From Verrucomicrobiota bacterium (lineage in GTDB: Bacteria; Verrucomicrobiota; Verrucomicrobiia; Opitutales; Opitutaceae): a stretch of 44,253 bases of DNA. The DNA lies in contig JAEZAD010000056.1 in the NCBI GenBank assembly GCA_023430565.1, positions 1 to 44,253 on the forward strand, given 5' to 3'. Below, piece after piece: positions 16,125 to 26,973 of this stretch (positions within the stretch are counted from its first letter, which is position 1; every line of letters begins with the position of its first letter). The position numbers and the translations under genes were made by a program. The notes below the pieces were generated by a model. It was not told the DNA's origin and searched no databases. It saw only the letters and a list, made by a program, of their open reading frames with translations.

Positions 16125-16438
16125 AAAACGATTCCGGTTCCCGGGCTGAAACGCCTGACGATATTGTCGACCACATCAGCCGGCTGATGAACGAAGCGGA
16201 GGCACTGATGGTCGGTCCCGTTTCGGAAAAAGCGAAAGACCGGCTGGGCGAGCTGCGCGCGCGCTTCGACCAGCTGCAATCGAAGGCGGGCGTCGCTTAT
16301 GAAGATGCGCGGAAGAAAGTGATCGAAGGCGCGAAGGTGACCGACGAGACGATCCGCGCGCATCCTTACGAGTCGCTCGCGATCGCGCTCGGGATCGGCG
16401 TGCTGCTCGGCGCGCTCATTCGTCGCAGCAACCACTGA
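16121..16438 (+). CDS. DUF883 family (ElaB/YqjD-like) membrane-anchored protein
   Basis: The 105-residue protein is amphipathic helix through most of its length and ends with one membrane segment, HPYESLAIALGIGVLLGALIRRSNH, the typical C-terminal anchor of the ElaB/YqjD/DUF883 family. YqjD and ElaB of E. coli sit in the inner membrane with the N-terminus in the cytoplasm and bind ribosomes in stationary phase; that role is known for the family and not shown here. The ATG at 16121 overlaps the upstream stop. A longer frame starting at 15830 is only the shadow of the DUF3185 gene. Confidence 0.88.
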   Translation: MKNDSGSRAETPDDIVDHISRLMNEAEALMVGPVSEKAKDRLGELRARFDQLQSKAGVAYEDARKKVIEGAKVTDETIRAHPYESLAIALGIGVLLGALIRRSNH

Positions 16439-16446
16439 GTCCGGCC

Positions 16447-16836
16447 ATGGATGGTCCAAGTCCGGCAACGGGGGGCCTGCTGGGCTCCCTGCGCGGGCTG
16501 ATCGACAGCGTGCTGTTCTCCGCGCGGGAACGGCTCGAGCTGTTTTCGCTCGAGCTGCGCGAGGAGAAATTGCGCTTCGTGCAGCTCTTCATCTGGGTCG
16601 CCGCGGCGGTGTTCTCGGCGATCCTGGCGATCACGTTCGCGAGCCTGGCGGTGGTTTACCTGTTCTGGGAAACGGCGCGGCTGGCGGTGCTGGTGACCTT
16701 CGCGGTGCTGTATACCGGCGGGTTCGTGGGCATTTTGCTGTATTGCCGCAAGACGATCGCGCAACAGCCGCGGCCGTTCGATGCCACGATTGCGGAGCTG
16801 ACGCAGGATCGCGCATGTATCCGACGGGACAATTGA
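16447..16836 (+). CDS. YqjE-like (Holin-X / phage holin III superfamily) membrane protein
   Basis: The 129-residue protein has the YqjE layout: an amphipathic N-terminus GLLGSLRGLIDSVLFSARERLELFSLELREEKLR, then two membrane helices (about 50-72 and 77-100) and a polar tail. In E. coli yqjE lies next to yqjD, and the same pairing here supports the call. It starts eight bases after the DUF883 stop and overlaps the next gene by 22 bases. Function unknown beyond being an inner-membrane protein. Confidence 0.8.
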   Translation: MDGPSPATGGLLGSLRGLIDSVLFSARERLELFSLELREEKLRFVQLFIWVAAAVFSAILAITFASLAVVYLFWETARLAVLVTFAVLYTGGFVGILLYCRKTIAQQPRPFDATIAELTQDRACIRRDN

Positions 16837-17129
16837 ACGACCTCGCGCTGCACAAAAGTGCGTTGCGGTTGAAGATCGCGGCGCGCCGGGCGCAGTGCGT
16901 GGAATATGCGGGAAACGTCGCGCGACCGATCGCGGCGATCGATCGTGCGGCGGCGCAATGGCGGAAGATCGCGCCGTATGCGAAACTCGCGGCGATTCCG
17001 CTGGGGTTTTTGTTGCAGCGGAGGATGACGAAAAAGCGGGCGACCGTGAGCGGGTGGAAGCAATGGTTGAAGCTCGCGCCGGTCGCGATGAGCGCGATGC
17101 GGATGTGGGACCGGGTGCGCCGCCGGTGA
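16815..17129 (+). CDS. YqjK-like small protein
   Basis: The 104-residue product is strongly basic and helical, with one weak membrane stretch (YAKLAAIPLGFLL). Position as the last gene after DUF883 and YqjE-like genes corresponds to yqjK in E. coli, but the sequence itself is poorly conserved and the name rests on context. The ATG at 16815 lies inside the end of the YqjE-like gene. The convergent hydrolase gene ends only 26 bases away. Confidence 0.65.
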   Translation: MYPTGQLNDLALHKSALRLKIAARRAQCVEYAGNVARPIAAIDRAAAQWRKIAPYAKLAAIPLGFLLQRRMTKKRATVSGWKQWLKLAPVAMSAMRMWDRVRRR

Positions 17130-17155
17130 GGGAGCGTGCGGGCGGATGCAGCGTT

Positions 17156-18004
17156 CTACGGGCGGGCGAGAAAATCGCCGAGCTGGGAGGAGATGGCTGC
17201 GCCGCGGAGTGCGAAAATGTCGTTGTGGCCGACGCCGGGGAAGGTGACGACGTGCGCCTGGCCCGGCCGGGCGCGGGCGGCGAGGGTGGATGACATCGAG
17301 GCGGGGACGAGCGTGTCGTGTTCGCCGTGAAACAGGAGGATCGGCGCGGAGATGGCGGGGAGTTTTGAAAGGTTGTCGAAGCGGGAACGGATCAGGAGCG
17401 ACGTCGGCCCCCAGGGGGCGACAAGGCGTGCGACCTCGTGCATCGACGTGAACGCGCTGACCGTGAAGACGTGTGAGACGCGGCGGCGACTGGCGAGGTC
17501 GAGGGCGACGGCTGCGCCCATCGACCAGCCGCCGGCGACGATCCGAGTGGGATTGATGCCGGGGCGGGCGAGCAGGTGATCGTAGACGGCGTCGGCGGAT
17601 TCGTTGAACGCGTTTTCGCTGGGGGCGCCGCCGGGGCTGATGCCATAGCCGGGATATTCGGGGATGACGACGTTGAGACCGAGGCGGCGGAATTCGTGAA
17701 ACTCGCGTTGCGTGTAGGCGAGGCAGGAGCCGTTGCCGTAGAAGAAAATCAAGGTGGGCCGGGCGGAGACAGATAGAGCTTTTCCGCGGGCATCGAGCGC
17801 GGCGCCGAATTGCGCGACGATGGGCATGCCGTTGCGCGTGGTGAGTTCGACGAGTTCGTAGTCGGAACTCGGGGGGACAGCCGCATCACTCCGGCCGTGG
17901 GTGGCGGTGCCGGGAAAGATGAGGCCGCGCTCGGGCGTGCAGGCGGAGAGAAATGAAAAGAGCACGAGCGCGAGGACGGCGGCGGGGCGAGGGCGGAGTC
18001 GCAT
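17156..18004 (-). CDS. Alpha/beta-hydrolase lipoprotein
   Basis: The 282-residue protein is an alpha/beta hydrolase of the BEM46/serine aminopeptidase-like type. The catalytic triad can be placed: Ser161 in GGWSMGAA, Asp230 in HGEHDTLVP and His260 in GVGHNDIF; the oxyanion region is FFYGNGSC. The N-terminus has a lipoprotein signal peptide with lipobox FLSAC (Cys22), so the enzyme is anchored in the periplasm or outer membrane. Substrate unknown; esterase or peptidase activity is possible. It follows the U32 gene by 19 bases on the same strand and may be cotranscribed. Confidence 0.85.
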   Translation of the reverse strand: MRLRPRPAAVLALVLFSFLSACTPERGLIFPGTATHGRSDAAVPPSSDYELVELTTRNGMPIVAQFGAALDARGKALSVSARPTLIFFYGNGSCLAYTQREFHEFRRLGLNVVIPEYPGYGISPGGAPSENAFNESADAVYDHLLARPGINPTRIVAGGWSMGAAVALDLASRRRVSHVFTVSAFTSMHEVARLVAPWGPTSLLIRSRFDNLSKLPAISAPILLFHGEHDTLVPASMSSTLAARARPGQAHVVTFPGVGHNDIFALRGAAISSQLGDFLARP

Positions 18005-18023
18005 GGAAGGCGCGCGAGACGAA

Positions 18024-20606
<2,583 letters not shown>

Positions 20607-20609
20607 GGG

Positions 20610-21878
20610 TCAGGCGGCGGCTTTGGCGGGCGACGGTGGCGCGGGTTGTTTCCCGGCGGGGGCCGCAACGTGGGGTGCGACGGAGCGGAGTTCGGCGGCG
20701 AGCAGGACCGTCAAAACGAAGAGGCCGGCGGCGACGTAGCCGAGCGTGGGAAAACCGAGGAGACGGCCGGTGGGCGAGCGCGTGATGAAGAGGCCGGCAA
20801 CGATGTTGGCGATGGCGGCGGAGGCTTGTTGGAGGGCGGCGTTGACGCTCATGAAGCCGCCGCGGTAGCGCGATTCGACGGCGTTGGTGATCATCGTCAT
20901 CGTCGGCGAGAAGCGGCTCGACATGCTGATCATGAAAGCGGCCATCATGAGCGAGGCGATCAACACCGAGGTGGGGCCGAGGCGCGTGATGACGAGGACG
21001 ACCGCGATGCCGATCGAGGAGGTGATCGCGAGGAGCTTGAGGCGATCCATGTGATCGCTGAGCCAGCCGAGCAGAGGGGTGTTGAGGGCGGTGGCGATGC
21101 CGCCGACGGCGTAGGCGATGGGGAGTTGGAAGGATTCGTCGAGGCCGACGTTGGCGATGTAGCTCGGCGCCAGAAACGGGACGACGCAGGCGCTGCCCAT
21201 GACGAGCACGGAGCCGAGGGCGAAGGCGCGAAGATGGATGCCGTGCGAAACGATTTCGCGCATCTGCCGCAACGGGCGGTGACCCTGCACGGCGGTGCGG
21301 ATCCGTGGAAGAACGAACCAGGCGCCCGCGAGAATGACGGCGCTGCACGCGGCGAGCATGAAGAACGGCGCGTGCCAGCCGAAGCGGCCGGCGAGAATGA
21401 GCCCCGCGGGAACGCCGAGGACGGAGGCGGTGGGAAACGACGCGGCGATCCAGCTCATGGCGCGGCCGCGGCGGTGAATGGGAATGATGTCGGCGACCAT
21501 GGCGTTGACCATCGAGCCGGCGAGGCCGCCGAACGCGCCGGCGAGGATACGGGCGACGAGCAGCCAGGTGTAGGTTGGCGCGAGTCCGCAGGCGACGGTA
21601 GCGAGACCGAAGCCGGCGTAGAGCACGAGCAGGCAGCGAGTGCGGTCGAAGCGGTCGAGGATGAAGCCACCGGCGAAACCCGCGGCAGCGGCGGCGAAAC
21701 CATAACTGGCGACGAGCTGGGTGAACTTGGCCGGCGTGATGTCGAACACGCGCATGAGCTGCGCGCCGAGCGGCATCATGATCATGAAATCGAGGATGTG
21801 CGTGAACATCACCGCACTCAGAGCGATCAAGGTGACGAGCTCGCGTCGCGGTGTCTGCGCATGCGTATCGGCGGACAT
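20610..21878 (-). CDS. MFS transporter
   Basis: The 422-residue protein has about twelve membrane segments and major facilitator signatures: the loop 2-3 motif GGFILDRFDRTR (the GxLaDrxGrk box), RILAGAFGGLAGSMVNAMVADIIPIHRRGRAMSW in segments 4-5, and a second-half counterpart GWLSDHMDRLKLL. It resembles the DHA1-type sugar/drug efflux subgroup (AraJ/SotB-like), whose members export small molecules by proton antiport. It lies 68 bases after the LysR regulator gene and three bases before the U32 gene, both on the same strand. Substrate cannot be told. Confidence 0.88.
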   Translation of the reverse strand: MSADTHAQTPRRELVTLIALSAVMFTHILDFMIMMPLGAQLMRVFDITPAKFTQLVASYGFAAAAAGFAGGFILDRFDRTRCLLVLYAGFGLATVACGLAPTYTWLLVARILAGAFGGLAGSMVNAMVADIIPIHRRGRAMSWIAASFPTASVLGVPAGLILAGRFGWHAPFFMLAACSAVILAGAWFVLPRIRTAVQGHRPLRQMREIVSHGIHLRAFALGSVLVMGSACVVPFLAPSYIANVGLDESFQLPIAYAVGGIATALNTPLLGWLSDHMDRLKLLAITSSIGIAVVLVITRLGPTSVLIASLMMAAFMISMSSRFSPTMTMITNAVESRYRGGFMSVNAALQQASAAIANIVAGLFITRSPTGRLLGFPTLGYVAAGLFVLTVLLAAELRSVAPHVAAPAGKQPAPPSPAKAAA

Positions 21879-21946
21879 GGGACGAGGAGAGTTGGCGGTT
21901 CGCGGGAAAGCGCAATCGCGCGCGGGTGGGATGGGGCCCGGCCGGG

Positions 21947-22936
21947 TCAGGTTTTTCGCGGCGTGTGAGGGCGCGGGCGTGCTGCCTTGGCGGCGGGCGG
22001 GGGTGGGGTTGGCGCGGGGGCGGGGGCGGTTTCGCCGAAGGGGTGCTGGGTGTGTTTCTCGGCGACGTAATCGCGGAGGAGGCCGAGAAACTGTTCGGCG
22101 CCGCGGCTTTGGTAGCGTTGCAGGTGGCGGATGACGGCGAGCTGCCGGGTGGGCGCGGTGCCGGCGAGGCGCAGATACACGAGGGAATCGGTGTCTTCGG
22201 GCATGCGGTCGACGAGGGGGAGAATCGAAATGCCGGCGCCCATGGCGACGAAGGCTTTGAGGGTGGCGACCTGGGCGCAGCGGTAGCCGACTTTGGGCTC
22301 GATGTTGTGGTCGCCGAAGAAGCCGCGGATCTGACCGGCGAGGGAGCTGGAATCGCCCATGGTGACGAAGGTTTCCTCGGCGATGTCCTGCAGGGTGATT
22401 TCAGATCGACTGGCGAAAGGGTGATCCTTGCCGACGACGAGCAAGAGAGGCTCGGTCATGAGTGGCTCGATGGAGAGGCGGGGGTCTTTGACGGGGAGGC
22501 TGACGATGGCGAGGTCGAGTTCGCCCTCGACGACGGCGCGAACGAGGTCGCGGCGAAAGTCTTCCCGCACGTGGATCGTGAGGTTGGGGTGGGATTTGCG
22601 AAAGTGTGCGATCAAGGGGAGGAGGAGGTAAGGAGCGACGGTCGGGAGGGCGCCGACGGTGATGCGGCGGTCGAGGGAGGGGTGGTCGCTGAGTTCCTTG
22701 GCCGCGTTTTCGGCCTCGAAGAGGATGCGGCGGGCGCGTTCGAGAAAGACGGCGCCGGCCTCGGTGAGGACGGCCTTGCGGCCGAGGCGGTGGAAGAGCT
22801 TGTGGCCGATCTCGGCTTCCAGATTTAGTATCTGTTGGCTGAGCGTGGGTTGAGTAACATGGCTGCGCTCGGCGGCGCGCGTGAAGTTCCCGGCGTCGGC
22901 GACGGCGACCGCGTAACGGAGCTGGTGCATTTCCAT
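21947..22936 (-). CDS. LysR-family transcriptional regulator, OxyR-like
   Basis: The 329-residue protein starts with the LysR winged helix (1-65: LRYAVAVADAGNFTRAAERSHVTQPTLSQQILNLEAEIG) and continues with the two-lobed effector domain (about 92-295) and a proline/alanine-rich tail. Effector domain similarity is to the OxyR group (RDLVRAVVEGELDLAIVSLP), and it has a cysteine in GYRCAQVATL, but the second redox cysteine of OxyR is not apparent, so peroxide sensing is doubtful. A palindrome of the LysR type overlaps its start codon. Likely target: its own gene, the MFS gene behind it, or the small gene opposite. Confidence 0.9.
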   Translation of the reverse strand: MEMHQLRYAVAVADAGNFTRAAERSHVTQPTLSQQILNLEAEIGHKLFHRLGRKAVLTEAGAVFLERARRILFEAENAAKELSDHPSLDRRITVGALPTVAPYLLLPLIAHFRKSHPNLTIHVREDFRRDLVRAVVEGELDLAIVSLPVKDPRLSIEPLMTEPLLLVVGKDHPFASRSEITLQDIAEETFVTMGDSSSLAGQIRGFFGDHNIEPKVGYRCAQVATLKAFVAMGAGISILPLVDRMPEDTDSLVYLRLAGTAPTRQLAVIRHLQRYQSRGAEQFLGLLRDYVAEKHTQHPFGETAPAPAPTPPPPAAKAARPRPHTPRKT

Positions 22937-22951
22937 AGGCGATGACTATGG
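22933..22951. promoter_or_regulatory. LysR-type palindrome over the regulator start codon
   Basis: CCATAG (22933-22938) and CTATGG (22946-22951) are perfect inverted arms spaced by seven bases, matching the T-N11-A style ATAG-N7-CTAT box of LysR regulators. The left arm includes the ATG of the regulator, so bound protein would block its own expression. Confidence 0.55.
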
Positions 22952-23049
22952 ATCAAATAGGAAAACGCAATTTCAACTATTGGAGCAATTCAGGTAGTAT
23001 CGCCGCGTCAAAACGAGACCCGTGCTGACGAGAACGAAAGACACACACC

Positions 23050-23235
23050 ATGAAGAACAATAAACTGATCCTTGCGGCCATCCCCGGCGTTATCGCTGTT
23101 GCCGCCCTCTTGCTTTCCCTCCGTTCCCCGGTCGCCGTGGAAAACCTCATCGGCTACGGCAGCGTGATCGCGCTGCTCGCAGTCATGACGGTTGAATACC
23201 GCATCGACTGGAAGCGGGTTTTCGGCCGCGAATAA
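23050..23235 (+). CDS. Small two-helix membrane protein
   Basis: The 61-residue protein has two membrane helices (LILAAIPGVIAVAALLLSL and LIGYGSVIALLAVMTVEY) and a basic, charged C-terminus RIDWKRVFGRE. I do not recognise a named family. It is divergent from the LysR gene, 113 bases apart, and followed at once by a strong terminator, so it is a one-gene transcript. That compact arrangement suggests a real and well-expressed gene that may be under LysR control. Confidence 0.75.
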   Translation: MKNNKLILAAIPGVIAVAALLLSLRSPVAVENLIGYGSVIALLAVMTVEYRIDWKRVFGRE

Positions 23236-23260
23236 GGCTGGAAACGTAATCCTAAGAACA

Positions 23261-23290
23261 AGGGGCCCGGTGAAAACCGGGCCCCTTTTT
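23261..23290 (+). terminator. Strong rho-independent terminator
   Basis: AGGGGCCCGG (23261-23270) and CCGGGCCCCT (23277-23286) form a perfect ten-pair stem with a TGAAAA loop, followed by T-rich bases to 23290. It ends the small membrane protein transcript. Confidence 0.92.
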
Positions 23291-23471
23291 AGTGCCCGCG
23301 CCAAACGGTGAGTTGCGAGGTCCACGCCGAGAATCTGCCGGGACCAGGCGGACGTGGGGAGGGGGGCGGCGGGCGGCGTTGCGGGAGCGGCGGTCGATTG
23401 AGCTCTTCGATGAGGCAGGGTCGGCGATTTAGCGGCGACCCTGCGCGGGTGATCGGGCGAAAGGCGGCGGC

Positions 23472-24008
23472 TTACGCTGCGATGGGCGGAGGCGTGGTTT
23501 CGGAGCGCTTGAGAAAGGCCGCGGTGATGAGCGAAATGATCACGCCGAACACCAGCGCGCCGATGAAGGCAAAAATGGCCTGAAGGGCGGGGTGCATCAT
23601 CCGGCGCATCATGGCCTCGGCGTTCTCGATTTGGGTGCTCGACAGTCCGGACGCCTCCATTTTGGCGACCTGCGATTGAAGCATGACGTCGGTGAAGCCG
23701 GGATTGATGACCGTGAGATAGAGCCAGTGCGTGACGATCGTGATGAGCGCGGCAAAGAGCGTGATCATCACGCCGGCGCCGAGAGCGCGGCCGTAGCCGA
23801 ACGGTTCGCTCGAGGGGACTTCGGCGCGGCGGGCTTTCGTGCCGAGCACGATTCCGATGATGGAGATCGCGAGCCCGCCGGCGGTGCCGATGGCTTGAGC
23901 GGGGCCGAGTTTGTCGGGGTCGGAGTGGAAGCCGAGGAAGAACAGGATGGCGGCGAGGAGGAGGTTGGCGAAAGCGATCGCGAAGCCGTAGGTAAGGTAG
24001 ATTTTCAT
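23472..24008 (-). CDS. DUF4199-family membrane protein
   Basis: The 178-residue protein has four membrane segments in the DUF4199 order: two at the N-terminus (FAIAFANLLLAAILFFLGF, AIGTAGGLAISIIGIVLGT), one after FGYGRALGAGVMITLFAALIT with the TVINPGF loop, and one near the end (ALQAIFAFIGALVFGVIISLITAAFLKR). The FGYGRAL and W/YxxxINPxF features fit the family. Function unknown. Transcribed alone; the 23291-23471 stretch behind it holds no gene. Confidence 0.82.
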   Translation of the reverse strand: MKIYLTYGFAIAFANLLLAAILFFLGFHSDPDKLGPAQAIGTAGGLAISIIGIVLGTKARRAEVPSSEPFGYGRALGAGVMITLFAALITIVTHWLYLTVINPGFTDVMLQSQVAKMEASGLSSTQIENAEAMMRRMMHPALQAIFAFIGALVFGVIISLITAAFLKRSETTPPPIAA

Positions 24009-24130
24009 GGGGCGCGGTCAGTGTGCGCGGCGGTGTATAAAAAACAATCCCGGCGTGGACAGGCGGTCATGGAGCGGGAAGCGGCGGCAGAAATATGGGG
24101 AGCGGTGGCTGGCAGGCCGCGACAATGGCG

Positions 24131-24159
24131 AAAAATAACGGCGGTCAGGGACCGCCGTT
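24131..24159 (-). terminator. Rho-independent terminator of the AIM24-like gene
   Basis: AACGGCGGTC (24137-24146) and GACCGCCGTT (24150-24159) form a perfect ten-pair stem with an AGG loop. On the minus strand it is followed by A then five T (plus-strand AAAAAT, 24131-24136), 26 bases after the AIM24-like stop. Confidence 0.9.
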
Positions 24160-24184
24160 GTCGAGTCGTCCGGAGCGGGCGAAC

Positions 24185-24985
24185 TCAGCTGTTGTCGCCG
24201 TCGAGGACGCGGCCAATGCCGCCGAGGATCGAGCCTTCGCCGCGGCCGCCGCTGCCGGTCTTCGGGGCGGCGGCGATGATGCGGCCGGCGAGGCGAGAGA
24301 ACGGGAGCGATTGCAGCCAGACTTTGCCGGGGCCGCGGAGGGTCGCGAAGAAAAGTCCCTCGCCGCCGAAGAGCGCGGTTTTCACGCCGCCGACGAATTG
24401 GATGTCGTAGTCGACGGTGCGTTGGAAGGCGACGATGCAACCGGTGTCGACGCGGAGCGTTTCGCCGGGAGCGAGTTCGCGTTCGTAGAGTGTGCCGCCG
24501 GCGTGCACGAAGGCCCAGCCGTCGCCGGTGAGCCGCTGCATGATGAAGCCTTCGCCGCCGAAGAGACCGGCGCCGAGGCGTTTTTGGAAAGCGATGCCGA
24601 CGCTCACGCCCTTGGCGGCGCAGAGGAACGAGTCTTTCTGCGCGATGAGTTCGCCGCCGAGCTCGGCGAGGTGGACGGGAACGATCTTGCCCGGGAACGG
24701 GGCGCCGAAGGCGAGGCGTTTTTTACCGGCGCCCTGGTTTTGAAAGACCGTCATGAAAAGCGACTCGCCGGTGAGCAGGCGTTTGCCGGCGCCGAGGAGC
24801 GCGCCCATGAAGCCGGAGTTCTGCTGCGAGCCGTCGCCAAAGATCGTCTGCATGGCGATGCCTTCGTCCATGAACATCATGCCGCCCGCTTCGGCGACGA
24901 CCGCCTCGGAGGGATCGAGCTCGATTTCGACGAACTGCATGTCGTCGCCGTGAATCTTGTAATCAATGACGTGCATCGGGTTCAT
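24185..24985 (-). CDS. AIM24 / TIGR00266 family protein
   Basis: The 266-residue protein belongs to the TIGR00266/AIM24 family of beta-rich proteins related to the tryptophan RNA-binding attenuator fold. Hallmarks are the N-terminal VEIELDPSEAVVAEAGGMMFMDEGI, SLFMTVFQNQG, FLCAAKGVSVGIAFQKRLGAGLFGGEGFIMQRLTGDGWAF and FVGGVKTALFGGEGLFFATLRGPGKVWLQSLPFSRLAGRI. The glycine-rich repeats and SLP box near the C-terminus are typical. Yeast AIM24 is needed for mitochondrial inner membrane organisation; bacterial function is unknown. Complete in length, with its own terminator. Confidence 0.9.
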   Translation of the reverse strand: MNPMHVIDYKIHGDDMQFVEIELDPSEAVVAEAGGMMFMDEGIAMQTIFGDGSQQNSGFMGALLGAGKRLLTGESLFMTVFQNQGAGKKRLAFGAPFPGKIVPVHLAELGGELIAQKDSFLCAAKGVSVGIAFQKRLGAGLFGGEGFIMQRLTGDGWAFVHAGGTLYERELAPGETLRVDTGCIVAFQRTVDYDIQFVGGVKTALFGGEGLFFATLRGPGKVWLQSLPFSRLAGRIIAAAPKTGSGGRGEGSILGGIGRVLDGDNS

Positions 24986-25078
24986 GGGCGGGAGGAGATG
25001 ACGGGGGCTGGTGAAAAAATCAATGTCGCAGGTGTTTGAATACGACGCGGGGGTCGCGGCTTGCGCTGGCGAAAGCGA

Positions 25079-25306
25079 TCAGGCGGCAAGGCGCAGGGGA
25101 GCGGTGCGACGGTGGGCGTCGACGCGGGTGGGGGCGGTGGCGACGAGCGCGGCGCGCGGCGAATAATCCTGGGCGGCGATGGCCCCGAGGGAGACGAGGG
25201 CGGCGAAGGAGAATGCGACGAGGGCGGCGTGACCGGTGAGGAAGGACAGCACGGCGGCGACGGAAGCGGCGATCGCGATGTGGAGGAGGAGGGAGGCGAG
25301 TTTCAT
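25079..25306 (-). CDS. Small hypothetical membrane protein
   Basis: The 75-residue frame has two hydrophobic helices (LLHIAIAASVAAVLSFLTGHAALVAFSFAALVSLGAIAAQDY) and a basic tail. Not recognised as any family. It lies between the AIM24-like and phosphodiesterase genes, on the same strand as both, with about 90-145 bases on each side; AT-rich DNA upstream (25307-25345) could carry its promoter. It looks real from the membrane pattern but could be chance. Confidence 0.55.
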   Translation of the reverse strand: MKLASLLLHIAIAASVAAVLSFLTGHAALVAFSFAALVSLGAIAAQDYSPRAALVATAPTRVDAHRRTAPLRLAA

Positions 25307-25450
25307 GAGACGAGGTGGTTTTGTGTGTTTTGGTTTTTACTGGTGCGCGAAGAACACGGGCTCGTTTCTGAAAGTTGCAGGAAAAGGAAAAACGCGGGCG
25401 CGAAAGCGAAGTGCGGCGCGCGGCCGGAGGGGGCGCGGTGAGTGCGCACC

Positions 25451-26689
25451 CTACTTGAGGAGGCGGAGGAGGCGGGTGTCGCCGTCGTTGGGGGCGGGCG
25501 GGAGTTCGGCGAGGGCGCAGAGAAGATTGTAGACGTGGACGTTTTCGAAAGCGTCGAGCGGCTCGCGGAGATTTTTAATCGACGGGCCGTGGGCGATGAA
25601 GAGGCCGTGCATGCTGGGGAGCGCGGGGTCGTAGCCGTGGTCGCCTTTGCTGAAGCGGTCGCCCCACGCAGCGATCCGGGGGCGCGAGTAGATTTCCCAG
25701 CCTTCGTCGGGGACGATCCAAACGGGCGGATTGCGGGGATTCCGGGGATCGACGTGAAAGTGAGCGGGAAGATCTTCGACGCGGTAGGCGCGGGCGTGCG
25801 GCAGGTCAGCGAGCGAGGCGAGGAGTGGGTCGACGTCGCCGCGGAGCGGGCGGAGGCCGGCGACGGAGCCGTCGAAGTCGATCTGGACGTCGTCGAGCGC
25901 GATGTAGTCGTCGGGATAGATGACGCGCTCGCGGCTGATCGGCGTCATGCCGTGGTCGGCGACGATGACGACATTTACCTCGAGACCGGCGGAAGCGATG
26001 GCGTCGAGGAGTTGCGCGAGTTGCGCGTCGAGGATTTTGATGGCGGCGCCGACCTCCGGAGCTTCGGGCCCGAAGCGGTGGCCGAAGGAGTTGGCTTCCT
26101 CGAGGTAGAAGGCAATGACGCCGGGGCGCTCGGTGGCGGGCAGCGTGAGCCACTGGCGGAACTCGACGAAGCGTTCGTCGAAGGTCGCGCGGGGATCGAA
26201 GGTGCGCCAGAACGAGGGGCGGAGGCCTTTGATTTCGGCTTCGCTGCCGGGCCAGAAGCCGACGGCGGCGCGGATGTTGGATTTTTCGGCGGTAACCCAA
26301 ATCGGTTCTCCGCCCCACCATTCGCTTTCGGTGACGTTGCCGTGGAGGCCGGTGCGGAAGAAGCGGCCGAGCGAGGCGTCGTAGAACTGGTTATTAATGA
26401 TGCCGTGATTCGACGGGTAGAGGCCGGTCACGAGGGAGTAGTGGTTGGGAAAGGTGTTGGAGGGAAAAACGGGGATGAGGCCGCGCGAGGTGGCGCCGTG
26501 GTCGCGGAGGTTACGCAAGGTGGGCGTGGCGTCGGGATAGAGATCGCAGTAGTCCCAGCGAAAGCCGTCCATCGACACGAACAGGAGGAGTGGAGTGGGG
26601 CGGCTGGCGGCGGTGGGGCTCGTGCAGCCGGATTGAAGCGCAACGAGGGCGAGGAGGCTGAGCGAGGCGAGGAACGAGAGGCGTTTCAT
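25451..26689 (-). CDS. Nucleotide pyrophosphatase/phosphodiesterase (NPP) lipoprotein
   Basis: The 412-residue protein is an alkaline-phosphatase superfamily member of the NPP type, which splits phosphodiester or pyrophosphate bonds of nucleotides and related lipids with two zinc ions. Metal and nucleophile sites are visible: first metal Asp in LFVSMDGFRWDY, nucleophile Thr in FPSNTFPNHYSLVTGLYPSNHGI, EEANSFGHRFGP, VIVADHGMTP, and final His in SMHGLFIAHGP. A lipoprotein signal with LQSGC anchors it outside the cytoplasm. Its start overlaps the Smr gene stop by four bases, so it is the last gene of a three-gene operon with TatA and Smr. Confidence 0.9.
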   Translation of the reverse strand: MKRLSFLASLSLLALVALQSGCTSPTAASRPTPLLLFVSMDGFRWDYCDLYPDATPTLRNLRDHGATSRGLIPVFPSNTFPNHYSLVTGLYPSNHGIINNQFYDASLGRFFRTGLHGNVTESEWWGGEPIWVTAEKSNIRAAVGFWPGSEAEIKGLRPSFWRTFDPRATFDERFVEFRQWLTLPATERPGVIAFYLEEANSFGHRFGPEAPEVGAAIKILDAQLAQLLDAIASAGLEVNVVIVADHGMTPISRERVIYPDDYIALDDVQIDFDGSVAGLRPLRGDVDPLLASLADLPHARAYRVEDLPAHFHVDPRNPRNPPVWIVPDEGWEIYSRPRIAAWGDRFSKGDHGYDPALPSMHGLFIAHGPSIKNLREPLDAFENVHVYNLLCALAELPPAPNDGDTRLLRLLK

Positions 26690-26973
26690 CGTTTCAGCGT
26701 GACGAGGGTGGCGCCCCAGGAGCCGGTGTGTTCGTCGCCGAGACGGAAGGAGGCGACGAGCGGCGAGCGTTGGAGCAGGGCGTGCACGGTGGTGCGGAGC
26801 GTGCCGGTGCCCTTGCCGTGGACGATGCGGATTTCATTCAGTCCGCGATCGGCGCATTCGGCGAGATAGGCGGGAATGAGTTCGCCCAGATCCTGCGGGC
26901 GAAATGTGTGCAGATCGAGCTCGCCGGTGATCGGGAGCGGGACGGGGTCGTCGTCGTTTGCCGGCGGGCTCAC
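26686..26973 (-). CDS. Stand-alone Smr domain protein
   Basis: The 95-residue protein is a single Smr domain, the nuclease-like module found at the C-terminus of MutS2. The two signature blocks are LDLHTFRPQDL (about 20-30) and IRIVHGKGTGTLRTTVHALL (48-67), the latter with the HGKGtG loop. Smr proteins bind or nick branched DNA, or cleave RNA at collided ribosomes; with only the small domain, the role here is open. It overlaps its neighbours by four bases on both sides. Confidence 0.9.
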   Translation of the reverse strand: MSPPANDDDPVPLPITGELDLHTFRPQDLGELIPAYLAECADRGLNEIRIVHGKGTGTLRTTVHALLQRSPLVASFRLGDEHTGSWGATLVTLKR

